DNA of 64,000 nucleotides from contig JAIUCV010000101.1 in assembly GCA_026724425.1 (NCBI GenBank), positions 3,038,001 through 3,102,000 on the forward strand, written 5' to 3'. Source of the stretch: Erythrophleum ivorense (taxonomy: Eukaryota; Streptophyta; Magnoliopsida; Fabales; Fabaceae). Below the pieces are notes generated by a model. It was not told where the DNA came from. It worked only from the letters and a program-made list of their open reading frames with translations, and did no database searches. The position numbers and the translations under genes were made by a program. Positions 33,076 through 44,933 of the stretch are shown here, one piece after another (within the stretch, counting starts at the first letter, position 1; every line of letters begins with the position of its first letter).

Positions 33076-36000
33076 TCAAGTTAGCTTCCTTGGCAAGTTA
33101 TACGTCTTCTTCAGAAACTTAGTCGCAGACTCATCATAACGGTAACACAAAACTCTTAAGAGTGTGTTTGCTTCTGTCGGACTCCACGGACCAGAAGTCG
33201 GCGGCAACGGAAGCTTCCCTCTGTCGGAACCGTGATTCTCGAGACACACCGCTTTAAACCTTTCGATCAGAGACTCTGTATCCGTACGCAGCAGAGGAAG
33301 TATACTCTTGACCGTCGTCGAAACTTTCTCGATCAAATCCAAAGGTAAACCGTCTCCGTTCGACCAGAAAAGATCGCATAGAAACTTGAAATCCTCTTCT
33401 ACCGCAGCTGAGTCTTGAACCGTGAAGCCACGTGAAGGTCCACCGGCGAGGAGGACCAACAAGAACCCGTCGAAAGAAGCTCTCATGATGTCTGAAATCA
33501 CTCTAGTTCGGACTCTATCGTGAACAGATGATGAAATGATCTCAAGGCACCGTTCGAGCTCTTGAAGAAACGATTCGATCCTCGAAGACGAAACTTCTCC
33601 GGCGTATAGACCGTCCCAGAGAACGTTGCTGAGATCGTGGAAGACGATCTTGTAAGCAGTTGCTTCAGACAATTGCTGTATTCCTTTCGAGCAAATGCCG
33701 ATCGACTGTTCAAAGATTTTTCCTTTACCATCCAAAGCCGCAACTTCGGATTCCGGGAGACGGTTCAATGTTTTACCCCCGGATGATTCCATCTCCGTCC
33801 TGATATACTGCAGAGTGTTGATTCTGCAACAGAACTGAAGAATTTCCGCAGAGTCATTACTAGTTCCAAGCTGCGTTTTCCTCCTCTGAGAAGCTGCCAT
33901 TGGCTTCTCCTTCTTCTTGAAGACACCGTGTAGTCTCGACCCGACCGTGCATCTTGTTAAAGCAGGCAAAGCCGGTAGAAACGTATTCCGTGAGCCTAAT
34001 GGAAACCATTTGAAAACAAAAACCAGAAACTCCATCAGTGAAATCAACAAAGCAGCATGTGATTCATCATTCCAAAAACCAGATAATCAACGAGAATCTG
34101 CATACCGCACGAAGATTTCGCCTTTGATACATAATGCTGGATACACTTGTCGAGGCCAGATATTAGCTCAGGAAGTAAGACTTGATGCAAAAGTATCGGC
34201 AACAAGAAAAACGCTTCCAATGTCTCATCCACCATCCTCAGTACATCCACAGAAGAAGGAGCGATACCGAGTTTATTCGTTCTTGGATTCCATACCTGCA
34301 GATAGAAAAGAGAAACAATTCAATGTAACTCTTAAAAAGAAACAAGAAAAGGAAAGATTTTTGAAAAGTCGTTAGTTAGGTACCTCTTGCTGGAGATTTC
34401 GATCAATCCACTCCTTCAGTCTATCGACTCGGGTCTTGATCCATGATTTCACAAGGTTCCCAATAACGACTTCTGCTTCAAAAGGAGGCATCTCTCTTAT
34501 GACGGATTTTCCGCCATCTTCACTATCTACTGCATCTTGAACAGCAATCTGAACCAGATCCTTCTCAAGCTTATCTGCAGCGGTGAGTACTCTTATAGCA
34601 TCTGGCGTCAACTCGGTGATACCCGAGACGAATTTCTTCAACTCGGTTCCATAGCACGAATGAAGCGTAGCTGCAGCCACACCTGCTGCAAGAGGATGCC
34701 AATTCTTTAAGATTGGACTAAATATCGCCTTCTCGTTGAATGCTAAATGACCAATATCCTCTGCAAGAATCGCAAGAACCGGAAGATTGCTCGTGCTCTG
34801 GCGGGATTTTGACCTCTTGCTATGTTCCACCATCCTCTTCGTCTGTTACCAAAAAGAAAGCTACAAGAATCAATGATACAGCGTGCAGGTACATAATAAG
34901 ATCGATGCAGAAAAGGTAAATCTACAAACCTGCGAGAAGGCCATACGCAATGAAGATCTGATATAGGTATCGACTCGATCACGCCCTGAATCCACATGCT
35001 TCTTTTTCCTTCTATACTCGCTACATGTATCTTCACCTACTACTTTAGCTACCAAAATCCCCAAAGAAACCGTTGTCTCAAGCGTCTCGACGTTATCGAT
35101 GTTGAAAGTATCATGGTAAGCAAGAAGTCTCTTCTCAGCCCAATCCGTAATCAAACTCAAAACAGAACTCGAGATCTTGGAATACTCAGGATCATTCGTC
35201 TCTATTGCGTCGTTCTCAACTTCGAGTATCAAGTTATGTGCAGCTACAAGCAAGTCATTCTCCACTTGACCAGTTGTAACATACCGATTAAACAACACCC
35301 AGAGAAAGCAAACGTTGTGAATCATCTGGTTCATACCCAAGACAGGCCACGTTTTCTTTATAAGCTCTAACACTTCATCTACTTCCTCAACAACCGATAA
35401 CTCATCGTTGACATCAAAACAAGACTCTAAAAGCATTTGATAGATTCTAAGATTCAGAGGAAACCCATCAGCCCAATGACAAGTCTCTGAGCCAATGCCG
35501 TTGTTGTTCGAACGACTAGCAAAAGACATTACTAAACTCCTGAGATTCTGCGTCTCTCCGGTGACTTTCCCGGTATCTAACGGCCTCTGGAGGCCCGACC
35601 GGATAATTTGCTTAAGCTGTTGAACAGATTTATCCGATTTGCTTAAAGGAACATGAGGATGCAAGATCAAACCGGCTTCGAGAAGCTTCAAGTTTCTTCT
35701 TTGCCATGATTCATACTCTTCCTGATCTGGAAAATCTGTAGCTTTGAGCTGCTGCAGAAGCTCGAGAGGTAGAACCATTGTCTCCACACGCCTCCCAAGC
35801 TAATCAAAATGACAAATTTTAACGATCATGAAGCTAAAGACTTAACGATCCTTTTTCATAAATCCCAAATTGCTGCTGGTTTTCGATTTTCTCGGGAAAG
35901 TCGCATTGAGAAACGTACCTGACCAGAAGCAATCCTGAGAAGAGCTCTTCGAATCCTTGAATCGATCTGCTCGGAAATTCGCATTTGTATCCGAACCAAT

Positions 36001-36347
36001 TCACCCACCGTGACGGATTTCTTGTTCCGATCCGGTTGACCCGACGATTGGGCTCCACCGCCGACTTCTCCACCGCTTCGTTTCTTCATCCCTAACGCCT
36101 TCTTCACCTTGCTAGCAGCCGTCGACGTCAGAGATCGATGAAGCGACGGTGACGGCGATAGAGCCGGCGTCGCCACGCCGTTGCTCCGGTCGGACTTGGG
36201 CGATTGCGGGATGTAAGTCAGCGGACGACTTCCGGTGCTCCGGCAAGCTGCGACTAAGATCTCGTAAGCTGTTTCTCGGAGCTCCGAATCCGATAAGTTT
36301 ATGGCTGGGTCGCCAAATGGAGAAGGTAACGATTCTTCCATTTTCAC
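33076..36347 (-). CDS. DUF810 / unc-13 homologue-like protein (PATROL1 family)
   Basis: Plant Munc13-like protein; relatives such as PATROL1 control delivery of a proton pump to the plasma membrane. Exon 1 (36347 to about 35925) starts MKMEESLPSPFGDP, then DLSDSELRETAYEILVAACR-like sequence, a Ser/Pro linker, and VGELVRIQMRISEQIDSRIR. A second ATG two codons on is equally possible. Further exons span about 35800-34930 (LPLELLQQLKATDFPDQEEY, then WADGFPLNLRIYQMLLESCF), 34842-34383 and 34295-34107. The final exon, about 33997-33076, carries LNRLPESEVAALDGKGK and FHDLSNVLWDGLYAGEV and ends KKTYNLPRKLT-TGA. This order, with the MHD1/MHD2-like helical blocks, fits the family, and no break was noticed. 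It matches AT2G20010 by position. Confidence 0.92.
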
Positions 36348-37891
36348 TTCGAATTAAGCAAAACACGAAACTGATAAAAGAAAGAGAGAAACTTTTGGAT
36401 CAAAGTAAGAAAACTCAAAAACCTTCTTCGGATTTAACACAGTACCAAAAATAAATCTTTTTTTTTTATATATATATATATATATAATTCAATTACTCTT
36501 TGGGATTATTGAACAAACTCAACTCGAAATCGAAAAACACGACAAGAGAATTTTCCGGTAAGGATCAGATCAAAGGTATACAATCATTGATTCATCACCA
36601 AATGCACAAAAAAACAAACAAAACTGCAGAAATAAAGTAGAATTACCACACATATACATAATTAATACTATTAGTTATAAAAAAAAATTATGATGATTCT
36701 TGCTTGAGGTTAAAGAATAATGATTTTGAAAGAACCAAGAACACACACACACAAAAAAAGACAAAAGTAAAACCAAGCGACAAAAAAAAAGTTAAAGAGA
36801 AGATTTTGGGACAGGTGTTTTCTTCGGTACCAAACGCATATATACAAAGATATGAATCAATGAATGTATGTATAAAACATTAAGAGGCACATAATTTAAT
36901 GTTTTTCTTAATCTTACATGATTATTTGTTGGTTTAATTCGAGAGAAATGATCAACAGAAAAGATAAGGAACTAGTTTACATAAAAAGGGATTAGGGGTC
37001 AGTTGAAACTTGAAGGAAATTACAGAATTTTACATTGATTTTTGACGTATAATATAGGTATGTGTTCAACAGTTGTCATTTGAACACAAATTCAAGACTG
37101 ATTTTTGTTCCCTCCGTTGCCAAGACTCGAAGACTTTCTACCATTTTATGTTCAAAAGAAATAATCAACATTTCACACGGCATTATCAAGTACCGATTCA
37201 ACTAATTTATTATAACAACTACATGTAAACTCGACTTAGCAAACCGACATTATCTCTCATAAAGAGACAAGGCACCTCTTGTGGCGATCGTTTAGCAACA
37301 GCTTTTTTAATTTATTTTTTCTATTCGATTATAAACGCAAATGTCATATTTTGCTTTTTTTTTTTAATTATGATACAGTAACGGCTATAATACAAACGTT
37401 TAAGCTTATATGTCTTGATCGTTTTGTAGAAATCTAGATTACAAATACCATTCGTATTATGTTCTATACATTATTTCTTTAACGAATGTGTGGAATTTGC
37501 ATGACAGATGATTTTTAATCATAGCCATGTAGTGCGGCGGTTGTTGACCATTGTTTATTTATATTTTTAATCATATACTAGTTCCTTTCATTTTATTTAT
37601 AACCATGATAATGAAAGAATACGAACCAACCAACCAACAGAATCTTTGGGTTTAAATAACATGAATTCAACAATATTTCTCAAACTAGTGATTTCTTTAA
37701 TGTCTGAGTTAATTTCTTTAAATATACCTGATATACAAAACTTACATGTGCCATCGATAACTTCTTTCTTTACAATTGTTTTTTAATCTAGGAAAATAGT
37801 GTGCAAAAGTGTATAGAAATAATTATTATACGTGACCCAGAGAAATGGACTGAGTAACTTTGTTTTTAATACGAAGAAAAAAACAAAGCTA
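36348..37891. other. Spacer, no gene seen
   Basis: Leader of the DUF810 gene up to about 36450, an (AT)n run at 36469-36486, then AT-rich DNA with several A/T tracts. No gene is seen. Confidence 0.65.
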
Positions 37892-37973
37892 CGTCGCCTG
37901 AGAGATTCGAACTCTCGCGGGGAAACCCCATGTACTTAGCAGGCACACGCCTTAACCACTCGGCCAAAACGAC
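37892..37973 (-). tRNA. tRNA-Ser (GCT anticodon)
   Basis: On the minus strand the 82-base sequence starts GTCGTTTTGGCCGAGTGGTT and ends GAGTTCGAATCTCTCAGGCGACG. The acceptor stem GTCGTTT pairs with AGGCGAC (with G-T pairs). The anticodon loop is CTGCTAA, giving anticodon GCT. A long variable arm (GGGGTTTCCCC) marks a class II serine tRNA, and the T loop is TTCGAAT. There is no intron, and the discriminator base is G, as in tRNA-Ser. Confidence 0.97.
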
Positions 37974-38608
37974 TTGCTTGTTAAAAGTAGCATTGTAAAT
38001 ATTATGTATGTATATACTTTATAAATTGGTTCAGGAAGATAGTCTCTAATATTTCATTTTATTACTATAATTAGCAAGTAACTCTTTTTGCAATCGATTA
38101 TATTTGTGAGTTGGTGTCGGTAGAAGATATCCTCAAGTTCCTCCATGTATTTTTTTTTTATAACTTCAAGTTTCTCCATGTCAATCCAAAAAAACATGTA
38201 AAGATTAAGAAAAGCATACTATATATAATAATAGCACTTTCTGGCGACGAATTAGACATATTGGAAACTTTGTTTAGTCCTATCGTGGACATGGAGTGCA
38301 TGGAGAACATTTATTCACATAGATATATTAGTATAAGATATGAATTACGGCTAGAAAGGCACGAATTAATCATCATTTATTCACATATATATTTATATTT
38401 AATCAAGAGTTTATTACTCTAGCTTAGTTTTGATAAAAGATACTTCGATGGTTTCGTTGGCGTTCTGGTTTTCGTTGAAGATAGTTACGTTGTTCTCGAT
38501 CGGGTCGCGCACTATGGTTGGCAAGGGGAACCAACCAGTGCCAATTGAATTTGCTTACACTCTTCTATGATCTTCTGGTTTTGACGGCTAATGTTTTGAA
38601 ATCTAGGC

Positions 38609-39475
38609 AATTCGCAACAAGAAATTTCGATCATCTTCTTAGATTATGTCTCTGCTCAACCTCCTCCTCCTTATCCTTTTTACACAACCAACGACCTCTT
38701 CAAGCCGAGCTTAGCCATCATCACCGGAGTTTTCTCCGTCGTCTTCACACTCACCTTCGTTCTCCTCGTCTACGCCAAATGCTTCCACAACGATCTCCGA
38801 TCAGAGAGCGACGGTGACGGAGACGGAGGACGACACGATCGTCTCTGGCAAGGACTATTCAATCGATCTTCTCGATTGTCTGGTCTAAACAAAACAGCAA
38901 TCGAATCTCTTCCCTTTTTCAGATTCTCTTCTTTAAAAGGATTGAAACAAGGTTTGGAATGTTCTGTTTGTTTGTCTAAATTCGAAGATGTTGAGATTCT
39001 TAGGCTTTTGCCCAAATGCAAACACGCTTTTCACATTGGGTGTATTGATGAGTGGCTTGAGCAGCACGCTACGTGTCCTTTGTGTAGAAACAGAGTCTCC
39101 ATTGAAGACGATCTCTCTGCTTTGGGTTATAGTAGCAATAGTTTGAGGATCATGAACGAATCTCAGGCAAGAGAAGAAGGCTCGATCTTGGAGATTTACA
39201 TCGAACGTGAAGAAGGAATTAGTGATGGTTCTTCGAGATTCAGCAGTTTCCGCAAGATTCTAAAGATTGGTGGTGGTAAGAAGGAAACATCGTCGTCGCT
39301 TGCTGAACAAGGAAACGAGAAACTTATGCATAAGTTCAATCACAGGATTGTTGTGTCAGATGCTGTTTTCAAGAACCGTTGGAGTAATGTGTCTCCATCG
39401 GATTTGACGTTTTTGACAACGGAGATGCTGAATTCGGAAAATGTTTTTAAATTAAAAATAATAACGCTGCCTTAG
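38609..39475 (+). pseudogene. Partial, near-identical copy of the ATL12-like RING-H2 gene
   Basis: 829 bases (38609-39437) match 44940-45789 of the intact gene at 44934-46151. Two in-frame deletions of 15 and 6 bases (near 38640 and 38667) account exactly for the length difference. The copied part keeps the transmembrane segment and the whole RING-H2 (CSVCLSKFEDVEILRLLPKC, then HAFHIGC, CPLCRN). It lacks the original ATG: the frame is open from 38600, but a TGA at 38597 precedes it with no in-frame ATG. After 39437 it runs into foreign sequence and stops at 39475, so the last third of the protein is gone. An AG just before the copy (TCTAG at 38602-38606) could act as a splice acceptor, so a chimeric transcript is conceivable. 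Confidence 0.93.
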
Positions 39476-39493
39476 AGATTGGAAGGCTCGCGG

Positions 39494-39511
39494 CCACTCG
39501 GCCAAAGCGAC
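39494..39511 (-). pseudogene. tRNA-Ser 5'-end remnant
   Basis: On the minus strand, GTCGCTTTGGCCGAGTGG matches the first 18 bases of the tRNA-Ser at 37892-37973 with one change. The bases outside (CTTG) also match, but the rest of the tRNA is missing. It is a broken copy next to the end of the duplicated RING segment. Confidence 0.7.
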
Positions 39512-39686
39512 TTGAATTAATAATTTAGCATTTCTCTTTATATATCCTGTCGTATCATAAACTGGGTCAGGGGAACCTTTTTGTCGAAAAATGGAATCTT
39601 GTATTTTCGTTTTACTACGATAGTGAATTGCTTGGATCTCGATATGACAATGGATCACGAGGCCGAGACATGGGGATCTCTATTAC

Positions 39687-40520
39687 TTTCATCCCTTGTA
39701 TTACCTCTTCAAACCATTCCAGAATCACCTCACGCTTAAATACATTCTAAGGAAACCATCAACGAGCAAATCTTCCAGCCCTCTCGAGAAACTATTGAGT
39801 TTGTGCAGAAATTCGCCAGCAGATCAAGCATTCCTGCAACCATGCCGAATCTTGTGCAATTATAGAGCATAAATTTGATCATCTTTTAGCTCTTCAGCTA
39901 GATGTCTCACAGATTCAAGCACTTCAAAGTTGTTTTCATCCCTTGTACTACCTTCTTCAAACCATTCCAGAATCACCTCCTCGCTTAAATACCCTATTCT
40001 TAGAAAACCATCAATGAGCAAATCTTCCAGCCCTCTCGGGAAACTTGAGTTTTTGCAAAAATTCTCTAGCACATGCAGCAGATCCATTCCCCCATTTCTT
40101 CTTTTCACGAGATTATCGAGGTACGCCATCTTCTTTGTATCCATAGAAAGACTAGGGGGGGTCTTCCTGGAAATGAAATTGGGTGCATACGACGTCGCAT
40201 AACGCAGCCAATTTTTTTTCTGTAGACTCGCTAACAGTTTCCAGGAAATTGTTCATAGCATCGACATCAACACCTTTCTCGAAGTCCATAAAGGCACCGT
40301 GATCATTAAGTACTTAGCTGCCTGCAAAAACAATGAGAATTGTTAGTAATTAGTCTAAAGTAACTCCAATCGCTACTTAGAAATCAACACGAACCTCCGA
40401 GGTTGTCCTCAATCACACCATCAACTATTGCCCGTTGAAGAGCATATGGAACACCTAGTCGCTGAAGTAAATCCCCAACAAGATATGATATCCAGCCGCA
40501 AAGAAACACCTTAGAAAACA
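39687..40520 (-). pseudogene. Unrecognised gene remnant with internal tandem duplication
   Basis: Minus-strand pieces look protein-like. 40144-39860 reads MDTKKMAYLDNLVKRRNGGM, then LENFCKNSSFPRGLEDLLID and GYLSEEVILEWFEEG. Upstream pieces read QRLGVPYALQRAIVDGVIED (about 40400-40460) and FEKGVDVDAMNNFLETVSES (about 40215-40300). I do not recognise the family. The stretch 39934-40086 has a second, more decayed copy at 39687-39826, with small deletions that shift the frame. Splice-like sites are present (around 40320 and 40400). It is bordered by a copia gag remnant, so it may be a gene piece trapped among repeats. Confidence 0.5.
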
Positions 40521-40659
40521 CCATGTCCATGCATAAAGAATCAGTGGAACATTAATCAAAAGTAAAAGCGCAAACCCAAGAAGCGTTTGAAGAAAGATTG
40601 CAGCTGGCAGAATATCAGAAAATCGTACGAAAATTGAACGAGGGGAAAAAGCGATGAAC

Positions 40660-41107
40660 ATGATAATTCTGAATTTTGGATATCATTTTCCGAGGAAACT
40701 CGAAGAATGTACAAGTGCAGCCTCAATCTGGTCAACACTAGAAAGGTTACACAACTCTAAACCCCTTCCTAATCGAATTCATCTTCATTCCAAATTCTAT
40801 ACTTTCAAGGTGACGGATGCTAAATCAATTGATCAAAACACTTATGATTTCTTGAAATTAGAATCTGGGTTAAGCAGTGTGAAAGTATTTGTATCAGAAG
40901 AAGTTCAAGCAATTATGTCGCTAAATATGATTCTCTCAAATAAACATTAATATGGTAGAGAGGCTTTGCCTATGGAAGTTGTGACAAATGCAGCTAAGTC
41001 TAAGGAGATCAAACTGAGAGAGGTTAAGGATCTGGTGAATTCGCATAAGATTGGTGAGGCTTATGTTGCTCATGAATTCCATTATATTCCTTGCGCAAGT
41101 AATTAGT
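40660..41107 (+). mobile_element. Ty1/copia-type gag remnant
   Basis: Reads AASIWSTLERLHNSKPLPNR, LHSKFYTFKVTDAKSIDQNT and VSEEVQAIMSLN. After a stop and small gap it continues YGREALPMEVVTNAAKSKEI and KLREVKDLVNSHKIGEAYVA. This is the pattern of copia-type gag (UBN2) proteins: W..L...Y..KSLPN, then F..FKM, then VSDEDQA, then KYGRETL, then SKE. No protease, integrase, reverse transcriptase or LTR is seen nearby, so it is a short old fragment. Confidence 0.72.
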
Positions 41108-41663
41108 ATTATGTAAGCCACCGATAGTTAAAAAAAAATTCATTTCAAAATGTAAATTTGATTCCATGTAAGCAATGACGTGATTGTTTCAACATTCTTT
41201 GTTACTATTTCCACACACGAGCACATGCTAAACTATTTGGTGAATATATAACCTAGATGGTTTTAAAACTTCAATTTCTCTAAAATTTCAAAAGTAAAAC
41301 CAGTTTTAATATATATTAAATATAATACTCTGTAATATTATATAGGATTTTGTGCAAAAAAAAAAAACTCCTCAAACTAAATGGCTTATTCATAAACCAT
41401 GCAGATTTGAGTCATCTTTATTAGCCTAATATCGTGAGATGATGGCTGTTGCATCTTACTTCAAGGGGAACACTAGTATCACTATTTTGGATGTGTAAAT
41501 AACTATAATGGTATTTTTGGGTTTTACTCAATTCTAGTTTATTTTTATTTTATTTTTAATACAAATGTTTACAGTTGATTTCACAAATTTAGTTTCAGTC
41601 CACCGCCTGTGGATGAGTCAGTCTCTGATGCTTCCCTTTCCTCCGACCTCCGTTTCTCCGGCC

Positions 41664-44120
41664 ATGTCGTTGAAACTCAATATCCTTTTCCCAATTTTCG
41701 CGCCATCTCTATCTCCAAATCCGAACCAAAGAGGACCCAGTGAGATCCGATTCTCAAGGTGGGGCAACGCTAATGCCGACCATTTCGAGCAGCGGCGCCG
41801 GAGCCAAGAGGAGCTCGAGGCGGAGATTCGTCGCGACCGTCGTTTCGACGCCGCCACTAAAATAGTACATACCCACGATTCCGCCGCTGCAGCTTCTGAG
41901 CCCAAAACGTCGCCTTTTAGGTCCAGAGGCACTCCTTCACTTCCCTCCGCTCGATCGATTCCGGGTCGGAGATCCAAATACTCCAAACCCGATTCAGGAC
42001 CCAACAAACCGAAGAACAAACCTAAAGTTCCCGATTCGCGGCCGCAATTAGACGCAAAGGCGGAGGTTAAGCTAAGCGAAGACGGATTAACTTACGTAAT
42101 CGACGGAGCTCCTTTCGAATTCAAATACAGCTACACGGAGACACCTAAAGTGAAGCCATTGAAGCTTCGTGAGCCTGCGTACGCTCCTTTCGGTCCCACG
42201 ACGATGGGAAGGCCATGGACTGGCCGTGCTCCGCTTCCTCAGTCGCAGAAGACGCCGAGGGAATTCGATTCTTTCCGATTGCCGCCGCCGGGAAAGAAAG
42301 GATTGAAACCGATTCAGAAGCCGGGTCCTTTCCGACCCGGAGTGGGTCCAAGGTATGTTTACACTAAAGAGGAGATTTTGGGAGAGCCGTTGACGAAGGA
42401 AGAGATTAGAGAGCTGATTACTTCATGCTTAAAGACAACAAGGCAATTGAATATGGGTATATAAAGCTCAATACTTTATGTTGAAATTTTCTTGGTTCAA
42501 AAAGATATCAAATTTTCTTGGAAATGGTATTTGTGGAAAGCTTAGACATTGTTTTTATCACTTCTCAGGCAGAGATGGTTTGACACATAACATGTTGAAT
42601 AATATTCATGATTTGTGGAAGCGACGAAGGGTCTGTAAGATCAAATGCAAAGGAGTTTGTACAGTCGACATGGATAATGTCTGCGAGCAATTAGAGGTTC
42701 TATTCTTTTCGTTTCATATTAGTAGACAAATTGATCATCTTTTGTATTAATCTTTATGAAGTTGTGAATTTGGAATGACAGGAGAAAATTGGTGGAAAAG
42801 TGATATACAGAAGAGGAGGTGTACTATTCCTTTTCCGTGGCAGAAACTATAACCACAGGACAAGACCACGCTTCCCGCTTATGCTGTGGAAGCCTGTGGC
42901 TCCTGTTTATCCAAGGCTCATTCAACAAATCCCTGAAGGTTTAACTCTTCTGGAAGCTACCGAGATGCGGAAGAAAGGACGAGAGCTCATGCCCATATGC
43001 AAGCTAGGTAAGCTGACAATAATCTTGATATGGTTTCTTTGTTTTCAAAACGGACAATTTTAACTTTGTCATATGTTGTGTTGGGAAATGCAGGGAAGAA
43101 TGGTGTGTATTGTGACCTTGTGAAAAATGTGAAAGAAGCATTTGAAGTTTGTGAATTGGTTCGGATCGATTGTCAAGGGATGAAAGGAAGTGATTTCAGG
43201 AAAATAGGTGCCAAACTCAAGGTCTGATCTATCTTTGTTCACACATGTTTTGTTATTTTGAGTCTAATGTTTACAGTGTCTTTGTTAAACTTGTTGGTTG
43301 TGTTATTGCTCTCTCTCTTTCTCTCTCGCAGGATCTTGTTCCATGCGTGCTTATATCTTTTGAGAACGAGCAGATTCTTGTCTGGAGAGGACGAGAATGG
43401 AAATCGTCTCTCACAATTCCAGATAAGAAAGATGATATACTCGGAGATATCGAAGTTGATACTGACTTGCCAGAAGATGATGAAGCATCAATGTCACCAA
43501 ATCAGACCCCGTACTCTGCTTTTGGTTCAATGAAATTGCAAAATGATCCAGATGTTGATGATCTGAGCCACTCATCAACTGTAGACTTGGCAATGGAAGA
43601 AGGTATGAGCAGTACTTTACAGAGCTCGTCTACAGAAGATGAAACTCAGCTAACAACAGATAAGTCACTTGGAGATCATCAAGAACCTGAACAGGAGTCT
43701 GAAACATCGGAAGAGATCAACAAACAAAGCTTAGAGAGAGTTGAAAATCTGATGAAACAAGCTGTAGAGAGCGGAAGCGCGATTGTGTTAGACGCTACTG
43801 ATCTAGATGCAGACACAGTCTTTGCAAAAGCTGTAGCCTTTTCGACTGTAGCTACGCCGGGACCAGTTTTCCAGCATGGCTTGAGGAAAGAACCAACGGT
43901 TGAGAAGAAGGAAAACAGAGAGTTCGGATACAGGAACTTGGAGACAAAGACAAGTAATGTTGTGGTTTCTAGGCAAAAAGAAGTTGCAGTGAGAGTGGAA
44001 AGAGACGAGAAGAAGAAGGAAGGATTGAAGAAGAAATTAGATGTGTTTGATGAAGACTACAGAGAAGTGTTGCCTCATGGAACACTGAAAGTAGACGAAC
44101 TTGCTAAACTACTTGCATAA
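41664..44120 (+). CDS. CAF1: CRS2-associated factor 1, chloroplast group II intron splicing
   Basis: Chloroplast CRM-domain protein that binds plastid group II introns together with CRS2 (a peptidyl-tRNA hydrolase relative). Exons: 41664-42456, 42569-42696, 42782-43007, 43094-43221 and 43332-44120, all with GT-AG junctions and one open frame. I chose MSLKLNILFPIF at 41664; in-frame ATGs at 41565, 41613 and 41628 also exist. Residues 1 to about 50 look like a transit peptide. A Pro/Lys-rich linker follows. CRM domain 1 spans the exon junctions (GLTHNMLNNIHDLWKRRR, then VIYRRGGVLFLFRGRNY). CRM domain 2 follows (YCDLVKNVKEAFEVCELVRI, then KIGAKLKDLVPC and ILVWRGREW). The acidic C-terminal tail ends HGTLKVDELAKLLA, a conserved CRS2-binding region by memory. 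It matches AT2G20020 by position. Confidence 0.95.
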
Positions 44121-44933
44121 TGATGAAATTATCTGTATTTTTATTTGTTTTTGTTTGAGTAGTGTGTAATATAGTCTAATTATCATGATCAAAGTGTAAT
44201 TTTGAGAAAATTTGTATCTCTCAGAAATGAAAAAAGTTTGTCAGAAAATATTAAAGGAAAATGTATCTTAGATTTGGAAATGTAAAAAATGTAATCTTAG
44301 ATCTATTTTAAATTAAATTAATTAGTTTTGGTAATGTTTTTTATTCCTCTCCACATTAAAAAACTTCACTAGTTTTCTTCTAATGTTTTGCAAGTGAATT
44401 TGACTCCACAGATTTGAAGTTTCATATATAAAAAATGACAATTGTAAGGAAATCAAAAGAAAATAAGTGGTTTTTCACATCGAATAAGGTTATTTTCTCC
44501 ACAATTCAATATTCAAGACATTTAGTTTCATAAAATATCCATATATTCAATTCATATTCAATCACCTTTACTTTTATTCCACCAATTCCTTAATTAATCT
44601 CCGGTCAAACCCCCACTATGATTTTCATAATATTTTCTCTACAATCTATCCATGGACCATAGCATATTATAACTTCACTTAATATGTGTTTCAAAAAAAA
44701 AAAAAAAAACTTCACTTAATCCATAGTATATTGTTTTACTTTCTCACGAATTACACCGTCTTATTCATGCCTCAATGAGATCAGTAATGATATCACGTTG
44801 ACATTAGATTATTGAGTTTAAATAAAACCAAATTTCTCATATCTCTCTCTCCAAATCCATAGAAATTTTCAAGATTGAACCAAAGAAGAAACTTTAAAGA
44901 AAAACGACTTTTTTTGTTTGTCTGTTTTCTCAA
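44121..44933. other. CAF1 3' flank and upstream region of the RING gene
   Basis: AT-rich, with an A run at 44694-44708. No gene is seen. This whole promoter is missing from the partial copy at 38609. Confidence 0.6.

Noticed and set aside
34996..35370. 124-residue plus-strand frame inside the DUF810 gene
   Set aside because: Antisense shadow of a well-supported coding exon.
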